Made by a program: the position numbers and the translations under genes. Under the pieces are notes generated by a model. It was given only the letters and a program-made list of their open reading frames with translations, did not search any database and was not told where the DNA came from. 25,060 nt of DNA from a virus: IMG/VR virus record IMGVR_UViG_3300017751_000205, positions 1 to 25,060 of that record; one strand, written 5' to 3'. Below are positions 8,618 through 14,006 of this stretch, one piece after another (within the stretch, counting starts at the first letter, position 1; every line of letters begins with the position of its first letter).

Positions 8618-8646
8618 ATTATACAGGATGGAGAACTAAATGTCAA
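8618..8646 (-). promoter_or_regulatory. Perfect consensus sigma70 promoter of gene 43
   Basis: TTGACA (8646-8641), exactly 17 bases, TATAAT (8623-8618). The start near 8611 gives a 20-base leader with GGAG before the gp43 ATG. The -35 overlaps the stop codon of the preceding gene. Confidence 0.9.
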
Positions 8647-9389
8647 GGGATAACTTTGAAATCGTTTCCACTATTTCTCAACCAAGGTTTTTTGGTCATG
8701 CCATCATGTTGCAGAGTACAACCTTGAGACTTAGATATCACTTGGGTAGACGCTCTCGTGAAGTCGCAGTTAGTGCCATGAAAGTTGTAAGTCTCATACA
8801 GTTCCTTCGAAGTCCTACCAACAGACACACACTGAGTGTTGGGATGGTGGGTCATCCACGTGTAAGGTTTGTCGGTTTTATTATTGGACAAGTAAGTCTT
8901 TACCAGTCTCTCGGTACAACCATATGTGCCGCCATTCAGAGGGAATCCTCGGTTCAATAACAAGTCATTCATATAGATCGCACACTTACGAGAGAATGTA
9001 TAACATGATGTAAACAACCCCATATTCGCCCAATCCAGTCCATGTTCCATAGTAAAATCAAACTGACGTTTGAACTCATCAACATCTTCCAGATACGAAT
9101 CATGTTCCATAACAAAGAATCTAGACCTACTCTCCGCACGTTTCTTGATGAGTTGCCAGTGAGTTATCTGGGCAGAACGTTCTGACTTAGTACTCTCTTT
9201 ACCCTTCTGCATTTTCTGGAGTAATGTTTGAAAGTTGTAGAGTGGTTCTAGTTCTGATATAGTATCGGGAGTATAACACTGAATGACTTCAATGTCAAGA
9301 AGGGATTGTTTTGACCATGATTCCAATGCAATCTCTGTATACTTCACAGAAGTCGGATTGTTCAGGTCTGCTATCATGTATGCTTTCAT
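8643..9389 (-). CDS. Glycosyltransferase-like protein (GT-A / GT25-like), 248 aa
   Basis: The protein has the outline of family 25-type glycosyltransferases. An N-terminal MKAYMIADLNNP strand opens it. The helix SAQITHWQLIKKRAESRSR leads into the strand FFVMEHDSYLED (92-102), where GT25 proteins carry the metal-binding LEDD-type motif (here MEHD). A later segment MGLFTSCYTFSRKCAIYM and GGTYGCTERLV correspond to the acceptor or closing region. The substitution of the acidic motif leaves catalytic activity open. A second, more canonical glycosyltransferase-like gene lies at 22591-23298. ATG 9389 has only a weak Shine-Dalgarno. A GNRA-capped hairpin sits about 15 bases upstream (9404-9425). The gene carries an internal sigma70-like promoter (9270-9298), and its stop overlaps the gp43 promoter. 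Target could be DNA bases, virion or host surface. Confidence 0.6.
   Translation of the reverse strand: MKAYMIADLNNPTSVKYTEIALESWSKQSLLDIEVIQCYTPDTISELEPLYNFQTLLQKMQKGKESTKSERSAQITHWQLIKKRAESRSRFFVMEHDSYLEDVDEFKRQFDFTMEHGLDWANMGLFTSCYTFSRKCAIYMNDLLLNRGFPLNGGTYGCTERLVKTYLSNNKTDKPYTWMTHHPNTQCVSVGRTSKELYETYNFHGTNCDFTRASTQVISKSQGCTLQHDGMTKKPWLRNSGNDFKVIP
9270..9298 (-). promoter_or_regulatory. Possible sigma70 promoter inside the glycosyltransferase-like gene
   Basis: TTGACA (9298-9293), 17 bases, TATACT (9275-9270). It lies near the 5' end of the coding sequence, and its only intact downstream gene is gp43, which already has a consensus promoter. It may be a second promoter or a chance match. 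Confidence 0.4.
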
Positions 9390-9403
9390 ATAATCTCAAG
9401 TGA

Positions 9404-9425
9404 TGGGGGAAGTTTCCCTCCCCCA
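9404..9425 (-). promoter_or_regulatory. GC-rich hairpin with GNRA tetraloop
   Basis: In the RNA, UGGGGGAGG (9425-9417) pairs with CUUCCCCCA (9412-9404) around a GAAA loop (one G-U pair). It lies between the 27-residue gene and the following glycosyltransferase-like gene. No U-run follows, so it is not a standard terminator. Processing or 3'-end protection of the sHSP message is possible. Confidence 0.6.
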
Positions 9426-9435
9426 CCTCAGTTAA

Positions 9436-9519
9436 CTAGAGTAAGGGGTGTAAAGCAATCATCATCAGTCCTACGCTGATAATCGCTAACCCAAACTCCA
9501 TTTTGGTGTCGGTTTTCAT
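9436..9519 (-). CDS. Very small membrane peptide (27 aa)
   Basis: A short frame starts at ATG 9519 and ends at TAG 9436, giving a peptide with a polar N-terminus (MKTDTKMEF) and one hydrophobic helix (GLAIISVGLMMIALHPLL). A good ribosome binding site (GAGG, about seven bases upstream) precedes it, which argues that it is translated. It fills the gap between the sHSP stop (9539) and the next glycosyltransferase-like gene, probably on the sHSP transcript. The single-pass small membrane peptide layout resembles holin-like or membrane-stress peptides, but no family can be assigned. Confidence 0.55.
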   Translation of the reverse strand: MKTDTKMEFGLAIISVGLMMIALHPLL

Positions 9520-9538
9520 GTATGTTTCCTCGAAAAAT

Positions 9539-9955
9539 TTATGAAATTTTAATTTTACGAGGCTGCTTCTCTTGTGGGATTTCTAACTTCAACGTAACTG
9601 CAAGGATACCGTCTTTGAGTGAAGCACCAGATACTAGGACATACTCCGAAAGTCTGAACTGTCTCCTAAAGGCCTTGGTGGATATACCACGATGTATTAC
9701 TTCTCGGTCTCTAGACTCATGGGAACCACTAATGGTCAATGAGCGTTCTTTCTGTTCTACATTTAGTTCATCTTCTTTGAATCCCGCAACTGCGACCTCA
9801 ATTAAGAACTCATCCTCCGTTAACTTCACTATGTTGTGAGGCGGATAATGGTCATTGGCGTGTTTAGTTGCGTATTCCAGTTCATTGAACAAATGGTCGA
9901 AACCAATAAATGCGGAACGTGGGAATAGATTTTTACCTACTTTTAGATTTGTCAT
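9539..9955 (-). CDS. hsp20: Small heat-shock protein (Hsp20/alpha-crystallin)
   Basis: This is an ATP-independent holdase that binds unfolding proteins as an oligomer. At 138 residues it has the usual length. The alpha-crystallin domain spans about 38-125, with the strands NIVKLTEDEFLIEVAVAGF and ELNVEQKERSLTISG. The family signature ASLKDGILAVTL is at 111-122. The C-terminal IKI (135-137) is the I-x-I anchor that docks neighbouring dimers. sHSPs are frequent in environmental T4-like phages, where they are thought to help folding or virion assembly. The gene has its own promoter (10058-10086) and a leader of about 96 bases with three hairpins. The last hairpin buries the AGGAG Shine-Dalgarno in a ROSE-like fold, so heat-controlled translation is likely. 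Confidence 0.93.
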   Translation of the reverse strand: MTNLKVGKNLFPRSAFIGFDHLFNELEYATKHANDHYPPHNIVKLTEDEFLIEVAVAGFKEDELNVEQKERSLTISGSHESRDREVIHRGISTKAFRRQFRLSEYVLVSGASLKDGILAVTLKLEIPQEKQPRKIKIS

Positions 9956-9963
9956 GTCGCTTT

Positions 9964-9988
9964 ATCTCCTATATTAATTTAGCAAGAT
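9964..9988 (-). promoter_or_regulatory. ROSE-like RNA thermometer hairpin covering the sHSP Shine-Dalgarno
   Basis: In the RNA, AUCUUGCU (9988-9981) faces AGGAGAU (9970-9964) across a 10-base A/U loop. Pairs are AUCU with AGAU, then a U-G wobble, an unpaired G, and CU with AG. The UUGCU strand with one bulged G opposite AGGA is the hallmark of ROSE thermometers that control bacterial sHSP genes. The hidden AGGAG is the only ribosome binding site of the gene (nine bases before ATG 9955). Weak pairs and a floppy loop would let it melt with modest heat. Seen in sequence; regulation is inferred. Confidence 0.65.
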
Positions 9989-9991
9989 GAA

Positions 9992-10051
9992 TAGGAACCC
10001 GACCATTCGGCATTCCTACGGTTGTCACTACTCTCGATTGATTTCGTGACA
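9992..10051 (-). promoter_or_regulatory. Two upstream hairpins in the sHSP leader
   Basis: Hairpin 1 is UGUCAC (10051-10046) with GUGACA (10028-10023). Hairpin 2 is UAGGAA (10018-10013) with UUCCUA (9997-9992), plus inner CCGA (10010-10007) with UCGG (10002-9999) around an AUGG loop. Stable helper stems placed before a weak Shine-Dalgarno stem are the usual layout of ROSE leaders. Confidence 0.65.
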
Positions 10052-10057
10052 CTACTA

Positions 10058-10086
10058 TATATAACACTTTTAACTTATAAAGTCAA
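10058..10086 (-). promoter_or_regulatory. Sigma70-type promoter of the sHSP gene
   Basis: TTGACT (10086-10081), 17 bases, TATATA (10063-10058). Predicted start near 10051, giving a leader of about 96 bases that holds three hairpins including the thermometer-like element. This is the longest leader in the window. Confidence 0.75.
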
Positions 10087-10092
10087 GTTTTT

Positions 10093-10668
10093 TTATATAA
10101 ATGTAGCTGGGTCACAGTCTTCATCACTCTCAAAACCAAATGAGAATGTGACTCGTGATACTGTTGGTCGGAGTTGATGCCATGTTCCTCTCGGAATATA
10201 TACACAATCTCCTGGCTGCATAATGACAGTTTGGTCTGCATTCGATGGTTCTTTGGTATAACCGATAGTAATTTTACACTCACCGATCATCTGGAGTAGG
10301 AACACATCCATACTGTCTTTATGTCTTGGATAAGAACCAGAATCTTGTCCGAATCCACAGAACGCAATATTTGTTATTTGGGGTGAACCCTTCTCATATT
10401 CAAATTTCTTTGGTGCTTGGTCTACAAAGAAATCACGCATCTCCCTAACAACATCTTTTGCAATTCGTGGTGCAGATGGTCTGTCATGAAACCTGTTCAT
10501 ACCCAGTCTATTCTTTTCACGATTCCAATCGTATAAATCCTTTGGGTGAGTATCAATCAACCTCATAGCGGTGTTCCAGTCCCACTCAATCTTTTGTTTG
10601 GGGCCCCACCAATGTTTCTTCGCACGAATCTCGTCTACACGTTTTTCAAATCCAATTGGTTTCTTCAC
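10093..10668 (-). CDS. Cupin/JmjC-type Fe(II) 2-oxoglutarate oxygenase-like protein
   Basis: The 191-residue protein carries a double-stranded beta-helix of the JmjC/Cupin_4 kind. H-x-D is at H116-D118 (YPRHKDSMDVFLLQMIGECK), and the distal histidine H164 falls in MQPGDCVYIPRGTWHQL, a typical cupin motif 2. Such enzymes hydroxylate amino acids in ribosomal or other proteins, or sometimes nucleic acids, using Fe(II), 2-oxoglutarate and oxygen. The three metal ligands are present, so activity is plausible; the target is unknown. The N-terminal 90 residues (MKKPIGFEKRVDEIRAKKHWW) have no recognised domain. The start is GTG 10668, joined to the previous stop in a 4-base GTGA overlap that favours translational coupling. 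The 3' end abuts the sHSP promoter. Confidence 0.75.
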   Translation of the reverse strand: MKKPIGFEKRVDEIRAKKHWWGPKQKIEWDWNTAMRLIDTHPKDLYDWNREKNRLGMNRFHDRPSAPRIAKDVVREMRDFFVDQAPKKFEYEKGSPQITNIAFCGFGQDSGSYPRHKDSMDVFLLQMIGECKITIGYTKEPSNADQTVIMQPGDCVYIPRGTWHQLRPTVSRVTFSFGFESDEDCDPATFI

Positions 10669-10856
10669 TTAACTATACCTAATTTCTTTCCTATCGTGTT
10701 ATCCAACTTCTTCATAGGAATGACATCTTGAGACAACTCAAGTGCTTTTTGTTTGGGACTGCGGTTGAAAGTGTTGCGAAACCAGATGTCTACTCGGTCT
10801 GCAATGTTGACCAACTTACGAAACAACTTACCTTTGAAACGATATACTGCTCTCAT
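10665..10856 (-). CDS. Small basic hypothetical protein (63 aa)
   Basis: A 63-residue, strongly basic protein (MRAVYRFKGKLFRKLVNIADRV and C-terminal DNTIGKKLGIVK) with no recognised family. It starts at ATG 10856, where the A is shared with the stop of gp4 (TAATG). It ends in a GTGA overlap with the oxygenase gene, so it is locked into one operon between them. Net positive charge and amphipathic helices would suit nucleic-acid or membrane-surface binding. That is only a composition-based guess. Confidence 0.7.
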   Translation of the reverse strand: MRAVYRFKGKLFRKLVNIADRVDIWFRNTFNRSPKQKALELSQDVIPMKKLDNTIGKKLGIVK

Positions 10857-11233
10857 TAGAACAACTCCCTCTCAGTGAATACTTCAAAATCCATGTAGTT
10901 ATCTTCCGCAAACTTCTTCGCCTCTTCCCACTTAACTTTATTTATCTTCCACTTCTTTTGATAATGAGGTTTTATCTCAATTATCTTTCTTTGTAACTCA
11001 CCATTGTAATCAGTGAACTCGACCCAGAAGTCTGGATAGTAGGTACGATTCCTCCCCTCGAACACATAGGGAATCTTGAACTCCTCACTTGACCATTGTA
11101 ATATCTCAGGTTTCTTATCACAATATACCATAAACAGTCGTTCCCAACTGCTTCGGTATATTATCTGATTTACATTACCGTGATACTTCGATGGGTTCTT
11201 AGGAACAAACTTACCCTTGAAGTTATTAAACAT
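10856..11233 (-). CDS. 4: Head completion protein (T4 gp4/gp50), TnsA/PD-(D/E)XK-like
   Basis: This closely resembles T4 gp4, which acts at the last step of head filling before tails attach. The N-terminal KGKFVPKNPSKYHG matches the T4 start pattern (VPKN-x-x-KY-x-G). YRSSWERLFMVYCDKKPEILQWSSEE follows, then a nuclease-like core YYPDFWVEF with EIKP, the PD and E-x-K elements of a restriction-endonuclease-like fold. The protein ends in WEEAKKFAEDN and FTERELF. Length is 125 residues against about 150 in T4. Both start and stop are in TAATG junctions. It is a structural-phase gene embedded in an operon of replication genes. The TATAAATA late-promoter match inside gp62 (12401-12408) could supply late transcription. 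Confidence 0.85.
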   Translation of the reverse strand: MFNNFKGKFVPKNPSKYHGNVNQIIYRSSWERLFMVYCDKKPEILQWSSEEFKIPYVFEGRNRTYYPDFWVEFTDYNGELQRKIIEIKPHYQKKWKINKVKWEEAKKFAEDNYMDFEVFTERELF

Positions 11234-11367
11234 TAGTAATCCGAACGTTCTTTTCTACGAAAACGATAGTCAATCCATACCTTACCCCAGTACAAACCAC
11301 CCAACCAAACGCTGAATAACAACCCATCGGTATAACTCAGACTATTCCAAATACTTGCAAAGTCCAT
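11233..11367 (-). CDS. Very small hypothetical membrane-associated protein (44 aa)
   Basis: A short gene between the acidic 148-residue protein and gp4. It runs from ATG 11367, preceded by GGGAG six bases upstream, to TAA at 11233, where the TAATG junction starts gp4. The product has an aromatic-rich hydrophobic middle (GLLFSVWLGGLYWGKVW) long enough for one membrane pass and a basic C-terminus (DYRFRRKERSDY), predicting the C-terminus inside. The strong ribosome binding site and exact junctions at both ends make it a credible gene. No family is recognised. Confidence 0.65.
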   Translation of the reverse strand: MDFASIWNSLSYTDGLLFSVWLGGLYWGKVWIDYRFRRKERSDY

Positions 11368-11368
11368 T

Positions 11369-11815
11369 TTAATCTCCCACAGATTCTATATCAACTGGGC
11401 CAATAACATAGGTGCGGTAGTCAACATCTTCGTAACCTCTTTCTCTGAAAAAGTCATCAGGAAAGTTGTCGTGTTCGTAAAGGTCATCAAGGAACTGTTC
11501 TTCCTCTTCGGCACCAAACCCTTCGAACTCATAGTCAATACCACAACCATCATACGACTCTTGGAACTCGACATCCTCGAAAGATTCAAACTCAAAGATT
11601 TCGTCATCATCTAGATATCCAGCACTCATCAGGTCTTCGACTTCATCCTCATTCTTTGGTCGAATGATATATGAACCATTCCGCATCGTTTCTGCTTGTG
11701 TTACAGAAAGATAATCATTATCCTCGAAACTACCCTTTGTCCATGTACACTCTTCAATAAAAGACTTCTTATTTGAAGCGAACACTAGATACTCACCACC
11801 TATCACTATACTCAT
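11369..11815 (-). CDS. Highly acidic hypothetical protein (148 aa)
   Basis: The protein begins with a plausible beta domain (MSIVIGGEYLVFASNKKSF) and then becomes extremely acidic between residues 55 and 130, with runs such as YLDDDEIFEFESFEDVEF and GAEEEEQFLDDLYEHD. I count 43 Asp/Glu against 9 Lys/Arg overall. Many phage proteins of this composition mimic DNA and block host DNA-binding enzymes, but composition alone does not show that. It lies ten bases after the RegA stop and shares its transcript. The start ATG 11815 has GGAG about six bases upstream. No known family is recognised. Confidence 0.7.
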   Translation of the reverse strand: MSIVIGGEYLVFASNKKSFIEECTWTKGSFEDNDYLSVTQAETMRNGSYIIRPKNEDEVEDLMSAGYLDDDEIFEFESFEDVEFQESYDGCGIDYEFEGFGAEEEEQFLDDLYEHDNFPDDFFRERGYEDVDYRTYVIGPVDIESVGD

Positions 11816-11824
11816 AATTTACTC

Positions 11825-12196
11825 CTACTTGTTTCCAATATTATATTTGGGACATAACTCCCACTGGTCTTTCTCTTTGAATCCGATAATCTTAATTTGT
11901 CGTAGTGGAGCACACTCTACTGCGACTTCCTTATTTTGAATCTCTACTAGACCCCAGTCAGCAAGAAGTGTCGCAATTGTATTACGTCTTTCTATATCTG
12001 ATTGTTCTAGGTTTGCTTTCTTACCGTCAAGTATAAACAACTCCTTAAAATGAACGACATAGTATCGTCCCTGTTTATGGAGGATATGACAGGACTGAAA
12101 CAGTTTATTTTCTTTGCGTGAGGCAACTCCAATTCTTGTTAGAGTTTCACGCACTTTGAGGAAGTCATCGGGTTCTGCCAGAGTTATCTCTAACAT
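11825..12196 (-). CDS. regA: Translational repressor RegA
   Basis: RegA binds the start regions of many phage early mRNAs and stops translation when replication genes have been made in sufficient amounts. The 123-residue product aligns by eye with T4 RegA (122) along its length: MLEITLAEPDDFLKVRETLT, QSCHILHKQGRYYVVHFKE, RRNTIATLLADWGLVEI and the C-terminal ELCPKYNIGNK. ATG 12196 is chosen because it matches the T4 N-terminus. An in-frame GTG at 12235 would add 13 residues and overlap gp62. The Shine-Dalgarno at 12196 is weak or distant (GGAG at ten bases), as might suit an autoregulated message. Order 44-62-regA is kept as in T4, but with extra genes inserted between 44 and 62. Confidence 0.95.
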   Translation of the reverse strand: MLEITLAEPDDFLKVRETLTRIGVASRKENKLFQSCHILHKQGRYYVVHFKELFILDGKKANLEQSDIERRNTIATLLADWGLVEIQNKEVAVECAPLRQIKIIGFKEKDQWELCPKYNIGNK

Positions 12197-12221
12197 ACTC
12201 AAGGGACTCCATGAGACTAAG

Positions 12222-12599
12222 TTACTTTCTTCCACCTTTATTCACCTTTTCTTTTATTTGTTTAATTTGGGAAGGTGATAGGAGAGATAGTATTTGACGT
12301 GCCTTTTCATTACTATATCCATAATATTCTTTCACCGACTCAATGTCATTTTGTACTTCAGGTTTTACCCATTTAGAAAAACGTTTACGTTTCCTAATAA
12401 TATTTATAAGAAACGAGAATTGTAGACGTGAGTCTAAGTGGTGGAATTTGTTCATCTCATTAGCAATAACTACAGTGTCAGAAAAATATGATAATGATCG
12501 GTTTACCATAAAAGGTGCATATGCCTTCTCGTCATCACGAGTCACCATAATATCTTTCTTGGAATAGTTAATCGCATTTACATAATCAAAAGGGTTCAT
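12222..12599 (-). CDS. 62: Clamp loader small subunit (T4 gp62)
   Basis: The 125-residue protein is a short version of T4 gp62 (187), the subunit that completes the gp44/62 clamp loader opening gp45. Diagnostic stretches are FMVNRSLSYFSDTVVIANEMN and, after a gap, LQFSFLINIIRKRKRFSKW, which parallel T4's FMVENALSQFPE, AVYAMN and RGKRYGKWAK. ATG 12599 shares its A with the stop of dCMP deaminase (TGATG). An upstream in-frame TTG (12623) is less likely. A clean TTGACT-17-TATAAT promoter lies upstream inside the deaminase gene (12663-12691). A T4-type late promoter motif lies within this gene (12401-12408). Separation from gp44 by six genes is unusual compared with T4. Confidence 0.85.
   Translation of the reverse strand: MNPFDYVNAINYSKKDIMVTRDDEKAYAPFMVNRSLSYFSDTVVIANEMNKFHHLDSRLQFSFLINIIRKRKRFSKWVKPEVQNDIESVKEYYGYSNEKARQILSLLSPSQIKQIKEKVNKGGRK
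12401..12408 (-). promoter_or_regulatory. T4-type late promoter motif TATAAATA inside gene 62
   Basis: Exact TATAAATA on the minus strand within gp62. Downstream are regA, the acidic protein, a 44-residue gene and gp4, a late head protein that otherwise lies in an early operon. The site could therefore give late expression of gp4. Confidence 0.45.
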
Positions 12600-13072
12600 C
12601 AGGGAAATAGTCTCCGTTTCCAAGGTAAGTCAATAGGGTCTTCGTCTTCGGTAGTTTCCAACATTATACCGCACTTCTCAAGGAAAGTCAACCCCTCTTT
12701 ACATTTGTAGTCGTGTCCATAGACGACTCTTTCGATTCCTGCTTGGTGGATGAGTTTTGCACAGTCGATGCATGGGGCGCACGTTGTATAGAGAACTGCA
12801 CCCTCCGCAGATTCGTTCGACTTTGCAACCTTTGTAATCGCATTCGATTCCGCATGAAGTACTTCCTTCTTACTTATAAGAAGAGGTGTGTCATCAGGAC
12901 GATCAATCTCTTCTTCACAGTTGTTGTCCCATCCACTCGGCATACCATTGTAACCAATAGAGATAATTCTATTATCTTTTACAATAACACAACCAACCTT
13001 CATCCTACGTGCAGACGATAGATTTGCATAAGTTGATGCGACCTCTAGATGGGCCTTATCCCACTTATCCAT
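12599..13072 (-). CDS. cd: dCMP deaminase
   Basis: A zinc-dependent deaminase making dUMP from dCMP, which feeds thymidylate synthesis for phage DNA. The zinc and proton-shuttle motif HAESN is at 73-77 (H73, E75). The second zinc motif TTCAPCIDCA (C101, C104) is at 96-105. The N-terminal MDKWDKAHLEVASTYANLSS and SIGYNGMPSG are typical of the T4/eukaryote-type enzyme. ATG 13072 gives 157 residues (T4: 193). An in-frame TTG at 13108 exists but would only add non-homologous residues. It overlaps the MazG-like gene by eight bases and joins gp62 by TGATG. An internal promoter for gp62 lies in its 3' third. Confidence 0.93.
   Translation of the reverse strand: MDKWDKAHLEVASTYANLSSARRMKVGCVIVKDNRIISIGYNGMPSGWDNNCEEEIDRPDDTPLLISKKEVLHAESNAITKVAKSNESAEGAVLYTTCAPCIDCAKLIHQAGIERVVYGHDYKCKEGLTFLEKCGIMLETTEDEDPIDLPWKRRLFP
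12663..12691 (-). promoter_or_regulatory. Sigma70-type promoter for gene 62 (inside dCMP deaminase gene)
   Basis: TTGACT (12691-12686), 17 bases, consensus TATAAT (12668-12663). Start near 12656, about 57 bases before the gp62 ATG. It would express gp62 and RegA apart from the gp44 operon. Confidence 0.65.
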
Positions 13073-13442
13073 TATAGTCGGACAATACTTTTGCGAGGTT
13101 TGGTTCAAAGAACGTATCAGGTTTCATAATCTTACCATCTGCATTCTTGATCACTTTACCATCAACGAACTTAGACATATTGGATGCCTTAACTTCATTC
13201 CAGACAGCATCGAATGGGATATCCAGTGTTGATGCCATACCCATGATGACCCACACCATATCCGCAAGACCATCTGCGACTTCTACAAGGTCTCGGTTAG
13301 TGAACGCCTCTAGAGTCTCGGTAAACTCTTCGGTTATTAGATTCATGTACAGGTTTGCCTGTCCACTCTCCAATCCCATGAAATCAGGAAAGTCTTGTTC
13401 TCCTGCCAACATAAAGTTTTCTACGTCTTCTTGATAATCCAT
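13065..13442 (-). CDS. MazG-like nucleotide pyrophosphohydrolase
   Basis: An all-alpha NTP pyrophosphatase (MazG/PRA-PH type) of 125 residues. The metal-binding pattern E-E-x-x-E is at 38-42 (TEEFTETLEAF), followed by EVADGLADMVWVIMG with D57 and D61. The C-terminal KASNMSKF plus DGKIMKPDTFFEPNL is the substrate lid seen in phage members of the family. Likely substrates are (d)NTPs to be cut to the monophosphate. In the company of dCMP deaminase this suggests nucleotide-pool control; lowering of (p)ppGpp has also been proposed for phage MazG proteins. ATG 13442 follows the small gene at 13449 with a six-base gap. Confidence 0.85.
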   Translation of the reverse strand: MDYQEDVENFMLAGEQDFPDFMGLESGQANLYMNLITEEFTETLEAFTNRDLVEVADGLADMVWVIMGMASTLDIPFDAVWNEVKASNMSKFVDGKVIKNADGKIMKPDTFFEPNLAKVLSDYNG

Positions 13443-13448
13443 ACTATA

Positions 13449-13583
13449 TTAATCCTTAGTTGTTTGAAGTTCTCTACATTCTTTGAATCGTCTCATAGAC
13501 GTTCTTACACCATAATTATTATCGGTATTGTCAATTGTTGCAGCAAGGAAAGATAACAGAAAGATTCTGCCAAATTTTACCAT
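13449..13583 (-). CDS. Very small hypothetical protein with possible signal/anchor (44 aa)
   Basis: The gene runs from ATG 13583 to TAA 13449, one base after the stop of the preceding gene, with AGGA about eight bases upstream as ribosome binding site. The N-terminus MVKFGRIFLLSFLAATIDN has the look of a short signal peptide or membrane anchor (basic, hydrophobic, then AAT). A charged tail with RTSMRRFKECRELQTTKD follows. No family is recognised. It fills an otherwise unexplained 140-base gap in the clamp-loader operon. Confidence 0.5.
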   Translation of the reverse strand: MVKFGRIFLLSFLAATIDNTDNNYGVRTSMRRFKECRELQTTKD

Positions 13584-13584
13584 A

Positions 13585-13764
13585 CTATAATCCTATTAAG
13601 TTCCAACCGTGGTTGGCAATTGCATTTAATATAATGAAGAAACAGGTTGCAACATGAACGAACCACCAAAAGGTTCTGATTATTGCAATCGCATCAGCTT
13701 GTTTGTCAGTCTCTCCGACTTTCTCACCTAACGACTTTGCCCAGATTCTCCACCATTTTTTCAT
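13585..13764 (-). CDS. Small single-pass membrane protein (59 aa)
   Basis: ATG 13764 lies in a 4-base ATGA overlap with the previous stop; a longer frame from further upstream is not needed. The N-terminal half is basic and soluble (MKKWWRIWAKSLGEKVGETD). The C-terminal half contains an aromatic-rich transmembrane stretch (TFWWFVHVATCFFIILNAIA) and ends just outside it. This suggests a tail-anchored small membrane protein. No family is recognised. Confidence 0.65.
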   Translation of the reverse strand: MKKWWRIWAKSLGEKVGETDKQADAIAIIRTFWWFVHVATCFFIILNAIANHGWNLIGL

Positions 13765-14006
13765 ACGATTTGACGTTCCTCTACCAGAGTTTCGAACACT
13801 GACCATAACTTCTCAAACCGCATATCACCCAGTTCTCTAATACCCATCAACTTTGCGGATAATAGGTCTGCATCCTTATTACTCAAACCAACGAACCTAG
13901 TGTCATCATGAATCTGTTCCAATAACAAGTCTATGTCATGGGTTATCAACCAAGAGTTCATGATGTTTTGTTCAAGGTCGAACCTGTCTAATTTATCTTT
14001 ACTCAT
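13761..14006 (-). CDS. Small hypothetical protein (81 aa)
   Basis: A soluble, mostly helical and acidic protein (MSKDKLDRFDLEQNIMNSW; ELGDMRFEKLWSVFETLVEE) with no recognised motif. It is joined by ATGA overlaps to the gene before (14003) and after (13764), so it is co-translated with both. The position, directly after a clamp-loader gene and a possible nuclease, suggests an early accessory role. Nothing specific can be read from the sequence. Confidence 0.7.
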   Translation of the reverse strand: MSKDKLDRFDLEQNIMNSWLITHDIDLLLEQIHDDTRFVGLSNKDADLLSAKLMGIRELGDMRFEKLWSVFETLVEERQIV

